Source of the DNA: Hyphomicrobiales bacterium
GTDB lineage: Bacteria > Pseudomonadota > Alphaproteobacteria > Rhizobiales > Devosiaceae
Assembly: GCA_900470445.1 (NCBI GenBank)
Contig: UCAU01000069.1
Coordinates: 1 to 59,307 of the forward strand
Direction: 5' to 3'
Length of the DNA stretch: 59,307 nucleotides
Each line of letters begins with the position of its first letter. Within the stretch, counting starts at the first letter, position 1. Below are positions 52,746-59,307 of the stretch, one piece after another. Made by a program: the position numbers and the translations under genes. Under the pieces are notes generated by a model that had not been told where the DNA came from, searched no databases, and was given only the letters and a program-made list of their open reading frames with translations.

Positions 52746-54242
52746 ATGACCACACCTAGCATTGTTATCGGCCTCGATATCGGCACGACCTCCACCATAG
52801 CCATCGCCGCGCGCCTGCCCGGCGAAGTCCTCGCCGTCGCCAGCCGCCCCGTGACCCTCTCGTCACCCCATGCCGGCTGGGCCGAGGAAGACCCGGAACA
52901 ATGGTGGTCCAATACCATTGAAGTACTGCGCGAAGTGGCCAGCGCCGTCCCCGCCGACGAGATTGCCGGCATCTGCGTCACCGGCATGTTGCCCGCCGTG
53001 GTGCTGCTCGACGCCGATGGCAATGTGCTGCGCCCCTCGATCCAGCAAAGCGACGGCCGCTGTTCAACCGAGGTTGAAGAGCTGCGCCAACAGGTCGACG
53101 AAACAGCATTTCTGCGGCGCACCGGCAATGGCATCAACCAGCAATTGGTAGCGGCCAAACTGCGCTGGATCGCCCGGCACGAGCCGCACGTCTTTACTGA
53201 GATCGCCACCGTCTTCGGCTCCTATGACTATATCAACTGGCGGCTGACCGATATGCGCGCCGTGGAGCAAAACTGGGCGCTGGAGGCAGGCTTCACCGAT
53301 CTGGCAAGCGGCCTGATCGCCGACGATCTGGTGGCGCTGGCCGGCATCGAACGCTCCGCCGTGCCGCCACGGACAGTGTCGCATGAGCAGATGGGGACGG
53401 TCTCGGCTGCGGCCGCCACCGCGACCGGATTGCCCCTGGGCCTGCCGGTATTCGGCGGCGCCGCGGACCACATCGTTTCCGCCCTCGGCGCCGGAATTGC
53501 TCAAGCGGGCGATGTCCTGCTCAAATTCGGTGGCGCAGGCGATATCGTCGTGGCCACCGACCGCGCCTTGCCCGATGCCCGGCTTTATCTCGATTATCAC
53601 CTCGTGCCGGGCCTGCTGGCGCCCAATGGCTGCATGGCCTCGTCCGGCTCCGCGCTGAACTGGCTGGGTGGATTGATCGGCCAAAGTGCCGAAGGCGAGC
53701 GCCCGCACAAAGACCTCGACACCCTCGCCGCCGCTGTCCCGGCCGGCTCCGATGGCCTGATCTGCCTGCCCTATTTCCTGGGCGAGAAGACCCCGATCCA
53801 CGATCCGCTGGCGCGCGGTAGTTTTGTCGGCCTCAGCCTGTCGCATGGGCGCGGCCATATCTGGCGGGCGCTATTGGAGGCCGTGGCCTTCGGCTTCCGC
53901 CATCATGTCGACGTGCTGGCCGATATCGGTCACGCCCCGCGCCGCTTCATGGCCTCCGATGGTGGCACCAATAGCCGCGTCTGGATGCAGATCATGGCCG
54001 ATGTCCTGGGCGAGCCTGTGCAATTACTGGACAATCACTATGGCTCGGCGCTCGGCGCCGCTTTCGTTGCGGCCATAGGCTGCGGGCTGGCAAAAGACTG
54101 GTCGGAAGTGTCGGCGCTATCCCGCATGGGCGACCTGATCATGCCCAACCCAGTCAACCATGCCGTCTACGACCATTCCTATGCCCGCTACCGCGACCTC
54201 TATGAGCGGCTGAAGCCATATTTTCAGGCGGAAGCAGCATGA
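52746..54242 (+). CDS. FGGY-family carbohydrate kinase (xylulokinase-like)
   Basis: A 498-residue sugar kinase. VIGLDIGTTSTIAIAA is the phosphate-1 motif, FGGAADHIVSALGAG and LKFGGAGDIV form the adenosine/phosphate-2 region, and ASDGGTNSRVWMQIMADVLG with NHYGSALGAAF is the C-terminal FGGY signature. Members phosphorylate pentuloses, polyols or related compounds, so the pathway likely frees a sugar or polyol part. The ATG at 52746 follows AGGA by about 10 nt. Its stop overlaps the next gene by 4 nt (ATGA). The exact substrate is unknown. Confidence 0.92.
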   Translation: MTTPSIVIGLDIGTTSTIAIAARLPGEVLAVASRPVTLSSPHAGWAEEDPEQWWSNTIEVLREVASAVPADEIAGICVTGMLPAVVLLDADGNVLRPSIQQSDGRCSTEVEELRQQVDETAFLRRTGNGINQQLVAAKLRWIARHEPHVFTEIATVFGSYDYINWRLTDMRAVEQNWALEAGFTDLASGLIADDLVALAGIERSAVPPRTVSHEQMGTVSAAAATATGLPLGLPVFGGAADHIVSALGAGIAQAGDVLLKFGGAGDIVVATDRALPDARLYLDYHLVPGLLAPNGCMASSGSALNWLGGLIGQSAEGERPHKDLDTLAAAVPAGSDGLICLPYFLGEKTPIHDPLARGSFVGLSLSHGRGHIWRALLEAVAFGFRHHVDVLADIGHAPRRFMASDGGTNSRVWMQIMADVLGEPVQLLDNHYGSALGAAFVAAIGCGLAKDWSEVSALSRMGDLIMPNPVNHAVYDHSYARYRDLYERLKPYFQAEAA

Positions 54243-55459
54243 GCTTCGACTTCGTGCTGCGCGATTGCCATATCGAGCCGGGCCAGCCGCTGCTCGACAT
54301 CGGCGTCGCAGCCGGCAAGATCGCGGCCATGGCGCCGGGCCTGCCGCATGAGGGGCCAAGCGAGTCGGCCGGCGGGCGCTATGTGTCGGCGGGGCTGGTC
54401 GAAACCCATATCCATCTCGACAAGGCCGGCATTCTCGGCCGCTGCCCGATCTGCGAGGGCACGCTGGCCGAGGCCGTGGCGCTGACCGCCGCGGCCAAAG
54501 CCGCGTTCACCGAGGACGATGTCTACGCCCGAGCGCGGCATGTGCTGGAACAGGCGATCGGCCACGGCACCACCCGGCTGCGAACCTTCGTCGAGATCGA
54601 TCCACGCGCCGGCACCCGTTCCTTCCGCGCCCTGCGCCGCCTCAAGGCCGACTATGCCTACCTGATCGATATCGAAATCTGCGCCTTTGCGCAGGAGGGG
54701 CTGACCCAGGAGATGGAGACGCTAGCCATGCTCGACCTGGCCTGCCGCGAGGGCGCAGATCTGGTCGGAGGTTGCCCCTACACCGATCCCGATCCGGCGC
54801 GGCATATCGAACTGATTTTCGATCTGGCCGAACAGCATGGCATGCCAGTCGATTTTCACATCGATTTCGACCTGTCGCCCCAGCGCAGCAATCTGGCCTC
54901 GGTCATAGCCGAAACGCGCCGTCGTGGCTTTGCGGGCAAGGTATCCCTGGGCCACGTCACGCAATTGTCCGCACTAGCAGCCGAACAGCGCGATGCAATC
55001 GCCGACGCACTGGCAGCGGCCGGTATCGCCGTAACCGTGCTGCCCGCAACAGACTTGTTCCTACTGGGCCGCGACCACGACCATCTGGTGCCGCGCGGCC
55101 TGACACCGGCGCATCTGCTGGCCCGGCGCGGCGTCGTCACGTCGTTGGCGACCAATAATGTGCTCAATCCCTTCACCCCCTTTGGCGATGCCTCGCTGAT
55201 CCGCATGGCCAATTTCTACGCCAATGTCGCGCAGGTGACCCTGGCCGATGACATGGATCAGGTCGTGCGGATGATCACCAGCGACGCCGCCAAAATGCTT
55301 GGCGCACCCTATGGCCTGTCAGTCGGCGCACCAGCCGACATGGTGATATTCGATGCACCCGATGCCGTCTCGGCAGTGCGCCAAATTGCGCCCGCCCTGG
55401 CAGGATGGAAGCGCGGCCACCCAAGCTTCCGGCGGGCTGCGGTAGAAGTTTACCGCTAG
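54239..55459 (+). CDS. Cytosine-deaminase-like amidohydrolase 2 (altered metal site)
   Basis: A 406-residue CodA-branch amidohydrolase. His57 and His59 (ETHIHLDK), His207 (FHIDFD) and His239 (LGHVT) are conserved, but the position of the fourth metal ligand, Asp in CodA, reads Asn306 (LATNNVLNPF). Three residues after His207 there is Phe210 rather than Glu. It therefore differs in two key places from CodA and also from amidohydrolase 1. It may use another ligand set or act on a different bond. Its TAG shares a CTAG with the stop of the convergent questin-oxidase-like gene. Confidence 0.87.
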   Translation: MSFDFVLRDCHIEPGQPLLDIGVAAGKIAAMAPGLPHEGPSESAGGRYVSAGLVETHIHLDKAGILGRCPICEGTLAEAVALTAAAKAAFTEDDVYARARHVLEQAIGHGTTRLRTFVEIDPRAGTRSFRALRRLKADYAYLIDIEICAFAQEGLTQEMETLAMLDLACREGADLVGGCPYTDPDPARHIELIFDLAEQHGMPVDFHIDFDLSPQRSNLASVIAETRRRGFAGKVSLGHVTQLSALAAEQRDAIADALAAAGIAVTVLPATDLFLLGRDHDHLVPRGLTPAHLLARRGVVTSLATNNVLNPFTPFGDASLIRMANFYANVAQVTLADDMDQVVRMITSDAAKMLGAPYGLSVGAPADMVIFDAPDAVSAVRQIAPALAGWKRGHPSFRRAAVEVYR

Positions 55460-56526
55460 TCGATCAACCCCATACGCCGCGCCGCCAACACACGATAGAG
55501 CGGATCACCGGTAAAGCGGAATTCCTCGAGAGCCGAGAAGACCAGGCTATGGTCATGCTCGTCATTGGACGCCACGGCCGCTGCAGCAATGACGCTATCC
55601 GGCGGCACCGGCAACTGGCGTTGCTCGGCCAGCCATTGCGCATCAGGCAGCGGCGGCATGCCAATCTTGGGATAGAGCGAAAGCACCACCTCCCAAAAAT
55701 GCACGACGAGCGCGGGCGCATCGACCACATGCGGGCTGACCAGCCGCAGCCAATGGCTGCCGGTAACGGCATGCAGCGCCTCAAAACTCATCGTCCCGAC
55801 ATAAAGCACCAGCGAGGCCGACCGCACCTTGGTCAGCACATCCGCAGCCGGAACCAGCCGCCCCAACCGCTGCTGAAAGGCCGGAATCTCGCCCATGGCC
55901 TCGATCCATTTCCACAACAGCGTGGAGGTGACCGGGACATTGGCAAAGCTCGGCTCGCCCACCATGTCCAGCACCAATTCAACTGGCTCGGTGACATCAG
56001 GCACGCGTTTGGGAACAGCGGGAAAGGCCAGATAAGTGGCAGCCCAATAGCCCAGCGCAATGCCGATTTCGGCCTCGTCGCGGCGCAGCACGGCATAGGC
56101 CAGCCGCATCAGCCCATGCGTAGCACTAGCAGCAACCCCAGCGGTGAGCTCGGGCATGTAGCGCGCAATGGTCTCGCTTCCCCCCAACTCGCTCACGCGC
56201 TGGCTGAAGAAATCGCGCAGATCGGTCTCGCGCTCGCGATGGCCCAGAAAACTGCGCCAGTTTGCCTCGTTCAGTGGGGCAACAGCGGGCGGCGGAAACG
56301 GCACGGCGTGAGCCGTGATATAATGCTCGGCATAGTCCGAAAGCCGCTCCGGACTGGCGCCAAGCCGCGTCATGGCCTCAAGCACCATGGGCAGATGGTT
56401 GGCGAGCGCGACGGGGAATTCGCCACTGCGCTGGCCAATCTCGGCAATCAACCGGCGCACATGCGCGCTGGCTCTAGGATGCCAGACTATTCCCGCCTCA
56501 TTGTCCATCGTCGCACTCATCGCCAT
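55456..56526 (-). CDS. Questin-oxidase-like protein
   Basis: A 356-residue helical protein. NHLPMVLEAMTRLGASPERL near the N-terminus and ATHGLMRLAYAV in the middle are characteristic of the questin oxidase family (DUF4243). The fungal founder performs a Baeyer-Villiger-like ring cleavage of questin with NADPH; bacterial members are uncharacterised. There is no Rossmann loop. AAGGGAG lies 6 nt upstream of the ATG at 56526. It is transcribed with the SDR gene upstream and converges on amidohydrolase 2, sharing CTAG. A role in oxidising the same substrate is inferred. Confidence 0.75.
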   Translation of the reverse strand: MAMSATMDNEAGIVWHPRASAHVRRLIAEIGQRSGEFPVALANHLPMVLEAMTRLGASPERLSDYAEHYITAHAVPFPPPAVAPLNEANWRSFLGHRERETDLRDFFSQRVSELGGSETIARYMPELTAGVAASATHGLMRLAYAVLRRDEAEIGIALGYWAATYLAFPAVPKRVPDVTEPVELVLDMVGEPSFANVPVTSTLLWKWIEAMGEIPAFQQRLGRLVPAADVLTKVRSASLVLYVGTMSFEALHAVTGSHWLRLVSPHVVDAPALVVHFWEVVLSLYPKIGMPPLPDAQWLAEQRQLPVPPDSVIAAAAVASNDEHDHSLVFSALEEFRFTGDPLYRVLAARRMGLID

Positions 56527-56550
56527 CACCCTCTCCCTTGCCGCAAGCGA

Positions 56551-57324
56551 TCAGTCCATCCGCACGCCGCCGGTGACATTAATGCCCTGCCCGGTCATGA
56601 AACGCGCGCCGTCCGAGGCGAGGAAACGGACCACGACAGCCACGTCTTCAGGCTCTTCGATCCGACCCATCGGGGTCTGGCTAACATAATCCGCGCGCAC
56701 TGCCTCGGGCGTCATGCCGCGCAATTCGCCTTCCCAGACGATTTCGCGCTCCTGCATGCCGGTGCGCACAAAGCCCGGGCACACCGCATTGATGCGGATA
56801 TTCTGCGGCGCCAGTTCGCGGGCCAAAGCCTGCGTCCAGCCGAGCACCGCAAATTTGCTGGCCGAATAATGCGCCAAAAGCGGCGCGCCGACCTTGCCGG
56901 CCAGCGAAGCGGTATTGACGACAATGCCCGCTTTCCCCTCGGCGAGGAAATAGCGGCAGGCGATCTGGTTGGTGAGGAAGATGCCCTTGGCATTGACATC
57001 CATGTTGAAATCCCAATCGGCATCGGTGAGATCAACCGAGCGCTGCATACTCGAGACACCCGCATTGGCGCAGACGATATCGATCCCGCCGGCCTGCGCC
57101 AGCACGCCATCAAAGGCGGCCTGCACGGACTCGCGGCTGCGCACGTCGATCGCGCCGGAAAAGGCATTGTCGCCCAATTGCTGCGCCAGCGCCGCGGCTC
57201 GGCCGGCATCGAGATCCAATATGCTCACCTTGGCGCCCGCCTCGTGAAAAGTCCGCACGATTGCGGCCCCGATACCCGATGCGCCACCCGTCACGAGGAC
57301 GGACTTTCCTGCAAACTCCGACAT
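56551..57324 (-). CDS. Short-chain dehydrogenase/reductase
   Basis: A 257-residue classical SDR. VTGGASGIGAAIV is the NAD(P)-binding loop with CANAGVS following. The catalytic residues are Ser (VNTASLAG), Tyr and Lys (YSASK), and INAVCPGFVRTGM fits the cofactor site. An acidic LDLDAG at the end of strand 2 favours NAD over NADP. Such enzymes often oxidise polyols or hydroxy compounds before the kinase or hydrolase steps. ATG 57324 is preferred to a GTG at 57333. It is 162 bp from the divergent DeoR gene, which probably controls it. Confidence 0.92.
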   Translation of the reverse strand: MSEFAGKSVLVTGGASGIGAAIVRTFHEAGAKVSILDLDAGRAAALAQQLGDNAFSGAIDVRSRESVQAAFDGVLAQAGGIDIVCANAGVSSMQRSVDLTDADWDFNMDVNAKGIFLTNQIACRYFLAEGKAGIVVNTASLAGKVGAPLLAHYSASKFAVLGWTQALARELAPQNIRINAVCPGFVRTGMQEREIVWEGELRGMTPEAVRADYVSQTPMGRIEEPEDVAVVVRFLASDGARFMTGQGINVTGGVRMD

Positions 57325-57391
57325 GAATCTCACTATTGCCTACGCTGCGCCATCCGCGTCATTGCGAACACTCTTGCACTTTCTAACATTA

Positions 57392-57407
57392 TATAACAAA
57401 AAACAAC
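57392..57407. promoter_or_regulatory. Candidate DeoR operator copy 2
   Basis: TATAAC-AAAAA-ACAAC in the 161-bp gap between the SDR (-) and DeoR (+) genes. It shares TATAAC-N5-ACAAC with 48166-48181. The same stretch could be part of promoters in both directions. Confidence 0.4.
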
Positions 57408-57485
57408 CTTCAATAACGCAATTCTCTGTGCTACGCCAAACATGCGAATGGGAAACCGCCTGAACAGGCATAGCGGGATAGAGGA

Positions 57486-58331
57486 ATGACAAGAGACACA
57501 TCGGAACAGGCAGAAGGCCAGCGCCCGGAGGACAATCCCAACCGGTCCGAACGCATACCGGCCGCCCTGCGGCAGGCGCGCATCATGGCCTCGTTCGAGC
57601 GCAACGGCTTCGTGTCGATTGCCGGGCTGTCCGAGGAACTGGGCGTATCCGGCATGACGGTGCGCCGCGATCTCGACCTGCTCGACAAGCGCGGCGTGCT
57701 GGCGCGCACCCATGGCGGCGCCGTGGCCCCAGGCCCGCACGCCCCAACCAGCTTTGACGAGGACGAGCCGGCATTCGACCAGCGCATGCGCCGACAGACC
57801 CAGCAGAAATCCTCGATTGCCGCGGCCGCCGCCAAACTGGTCGGCCCCAACGAATCGCTGGGGCTCGATGTGGGCACGTCCATTCTGGCGCTGGCCAGCG
57901 AATTGGCGCCGCGCCGCGATCTGCGCGTCTTCACCAATAATCTGCGTGTCGGCATGCAAATGGCCAATGGCAATGGCTCGGTCTACATTCTGGGCGGACA
58001 GATCCGCGTGCCCGAATTTTCGGTCATCGGCCCCCAGGCCATCGAAAATCTCAAGAGCCATTTCCTCGACCGCGTCTTCATCGGCGTATCGGGGCTCGAT
58101 GCCAATGGGCTCTACGATTATTCGCCCGAGGATACCGAGGTGAAGCGCGCCTTCATCGGCAATGCGGGCAGCGTGGTGGTGCTGTGCGATTCATCCAAAT
58201 TCGGCCGCCGGGCGCTGTCGCGCATCGTGCCGCTGGACAAGGTGCATATCCTGGTCACCGACGCGCCGCCGCCGCCCGATATCGCCGAGGCCCTGGCCAA
58301 TACCAATACTCAAGTAATCGTCGCGTCATGA
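57486..58331 (+). CDS. DeoR/GlpR-family transcriptional regulator
   Basis: A 281-residue regulator. FVSIAGLSEELGVSGMTVRR with the following DLDLLDKRGVLARTHGGAV is the DeoR helix-turn-helix and its typical RTHGGA end. The C-terminal sensor domain has GLDVGTSILALA and IGVSGLDANGLYDYS, the sugar-phosphate-binding fold. It has a 25-residue charged N-terminal extension. Members respond to phosphorylated sugars, which fits control by the product of the FGGY kinase. It is divergent from the SDR gene and followed at 57 bp by BtpA. Confidence 0.93.
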   Translation: MTRDTSEQAEGQRPEDNPNRSERIPAALRQARIMASFERNGFVSIAGLSEELGVSGMTVRRDLDLLDKRGVLARTHGGAVAPGPHAPTSFDEDEPAFDQRMRRQTQQKSSIAAAAAKLVGPNESLGLDVGTSILALASELAPRRDLRVFTNNLRVGMQMANGNGSVYILGGQIRVPEFSVIGPQAIENLKSHFLDRVFIGVSGLDANGLYDYSPEDTEVKRAFIGNAGSVVVLCDSSKFGRRALSRIVPLDKVHILVTDAPPPPDIAEALANTNTQVIVAS

Positions 58332-58388
58332 GACCCAAGGTTTTCTGGCGCGATCCCTGCAATCAAAACTAGCCGGAGCTGCATAGAT

Positions 58389-59192
58389 ATGAGTTTGTTT
58401 GATCGTCGCCAGAAAACCGTTATTGCCATGGCGCATATCGGCGCCCTGCCCGGCAGCCCGCTTTATGATGCCGATGGCGGCGTCGACAAACTGATCGAGG
58501 GCGTCATTGCCGATATCGACAAGCTGCAGGCGGGCGGTGTCGATGCCATCATGTTCGGCAATGAAAATGACCGCCCCTATGAGCTGACCGGCTCCATCGA
58601 AGCCATCGCGGCGATGACTGCGGTGGTTCAGGCGGTCAAGCCTATGCTGAGCGTGCCCTTCGGCGTCAATTTCCTGTGGGACCCCTATGCCACCGTGGCC
58701 ATTGCCGCGGCGACCGGCGCCACCTTCGCCCGCGAAATCTTCACCGGGCTTTTTGCCTCCGATATGGGCCTGTGGGAGCCAAACGCCGCCAAATCCCTGC
58801 GCCTGCGGCGCCAGCTGGGCCGCAACGATCTCAAGCTGATGTTCAACATCAATGCCGAATTTGCCGACTCGCTCGACCGGCGGCCGATCGAGCTGCGCGC
58901 CAAGAGCGCAGTGTTTTCCTCGCTGGCCGATGTGCTGCTGGTTTCCGGCCCGATTACTGGCCAGCCGGCCGAAACCTCCAACCTGCGCAGCGTGCGCGAC
59001 GCCATGCCCGACACCCCGCTCTTTGCCAATACCGGCGTCAATATCGACAATGTCACTGAGATCATGTCCATCGCCGATGGCTGCGTGATCGGCACCCATT
59101 TCAAGGTCGATGGTGACACCTGGAAAGCCGTCGACGCCGCCCGCGTCTCCCGCTTCATGGACAAACTCCGCACCCTCCCCAGCGCCGCCTGA
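58389..59192 (+). CDS. BtpA/SgcQ-family TIM-barrel protein
   Basis: A 267-residue TIM-barrel-like protein. IAMAHIGALPGSP near the start, GGVDAIMFGNENDRPYE, and the phosphate-type loops near the end (FANTGVNIDNV and DGCVIGTHFKVDG) match the BtpA family. Family members were linked to photosystem I biogenesis in cyanobacteria and to sugar metabolism as SgcQ in enterobacteria; the reaction is unknown. Coupled to a DeoR regulator in a catabolic locus, it probably processes the phosphorylated sugar derivative, for example as an aldolase or lyase. That is inference. Confidence 0.9.
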   Translation: MSLFDRRQKTVIAMAHIGALPGSPLYDADGGVDKLIEGVIADIDKLQAGGVDAIMFGNENDRPYELTGSIEAIAAMTAVVQAVKPMLSVPFGVNFLWDPYATVAIAAATGATFAREIFTGLFASDMGLWEPNAAKSLRLRRQLGRNDLKLMFNINAEFADSLDRRPIELRAKSAVFSSLADVLLVSGPITGQPAETSNLRSVRDAMPDTPLFANTGVNIDNVTEIMSIADGCVIGTHFKVDGDTWKAVDAARVSRFMDKLRTLPSAA

Positions 59193-59223
59193 TCGCTTCA
59201 TAGCCCAGTCAAACCGACCACCT

Positions 59224-59247
59224 CCGGCTGGCCGCAAGGCCGGCCGG
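59224..59247 (+). terminator. Strong hairpin after BtpA
   Basis: CCGGCTGGCC, loop GCAA and GGCCGGCCGG form a 10-bp stem (one T-G pair) 31 bp after the BtpA stop. No T tract follows, so it may be an mRNA 3' stabiliser or terminator. Confidence 0.45.
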
Positions 59248-59285
59248 ATGCTTGCTTATGGCTGCTTGCTCACAGCACCCACCGT

Positions 59286-59307
59286 GTCATTCCGGCGCAG
59301 GCCGGAA
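59286..59307. repeat. GTCATTCC repeat, cut by the window end
   Basis: These 22 bases match the first 22 of the left arm of the repeat at 7635 exactly, including the GGCGCAGGCC dyad. The rest lies outside the window. Confidence 0.7.

Noticed and set aside
55405..57396. A 663-codon forward ORF across the questin-oxidase-like and SDR genes
   Set aside because: Both reverse-strand genes have clear family motifs; the forward translation is His/Arg/Gln-rich shadow sequence.
1..59307. CRISPR arrays, prophage or integrative element
   Set aside because: No regularly spaced direct repeats, phage structural genes, integrase or tRNA-disrupting attachment site were seen.

Overview
The window is a high-GC chromosomal segment of an alphaproteobacterium. 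The sulfur-assimilation gene order (cysG, DUF2849, cysI, cysH), the DeoR/BtpA pair, a giant coiled-coil polar scaffold and several families of GTCATTCC-type intergenic palindromes point to Hyphomicrobiales. Devosiaceae is my best guess, from gene content only. I see no rRNA, CRISPR array, prophage or insertion sequence; there is one tRNA, Lys(CTT).

Region 1 (1-11 kb) is core metabolism. A divergent HxlR regulator/FMN reductase pair is followed by a reverse-strand sulfur block: cysG, DUF2849, cysI and a CysH-DUF934 fusion, then ferredoxin-NADP reductase and a [2Fe-2S] ferredoxin that could feed electrons to it. A second, similar ferredoxin, a methyltransferase and prfC lie upstream.

Region 2 (11-18 kb) holds an isoprenylcysteine methyltransferase-like protein, an orphan Hpt phosphotransfer protein and a 1795-residue membrane-anchored protein built from 11-residue repeats. 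The last resembles growth-pole-ring/TipN-type polar scaffolds.

Region 3 (18-31 kb) has two paralogous MFS transporters beside palindromic repeats, a glycosyltransferase with a metallophosphatase, an exported GH3 hexosaminidase, acetyl-CoA synthetase, a FemAB-like transferase with a MOP flippase, a TerC protein, a cold-shock protein and tRNA-Lys.

Region 4 (31-40.6 kb) carries MscS, an aminotransferase, GNAT, leuA with an apparent Leu-rich leader peptide, PhzF, heme-degrading-domain, GFA and Nudix proteins, and a TetR-ilvC pair.

Region 5 (40.6-59.2 kb) is the accessory highlight. A reverse-strand operon encodes an ABC importer, a biuret-hydrolase-like cysteine hydrolase, a homologue of it that has lost all three catalytic residues, and allophanate hydrolase. 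A divergent operon with 4-nt overlaps encodes a flavoprotein monooxygenase-like enzyme, two cytosine-deaminase-like amidohydrolases, a cytosolic gamma-glutamyltransferase-like protein and an FGGY kinase. A questin-oxidase-like protein, an SDR, a DeoR regulator and a BtpA protein complete it. A shared TATAAC-N5-ACAAC motif in the two divergent control regions suggests common control. I infer an undescribed catabolic route for an imported nitrogen-rich, probably sugar- or polyol-linked compound ending in allophanate hydrolysis; the substrate cannot be read from the sequence.
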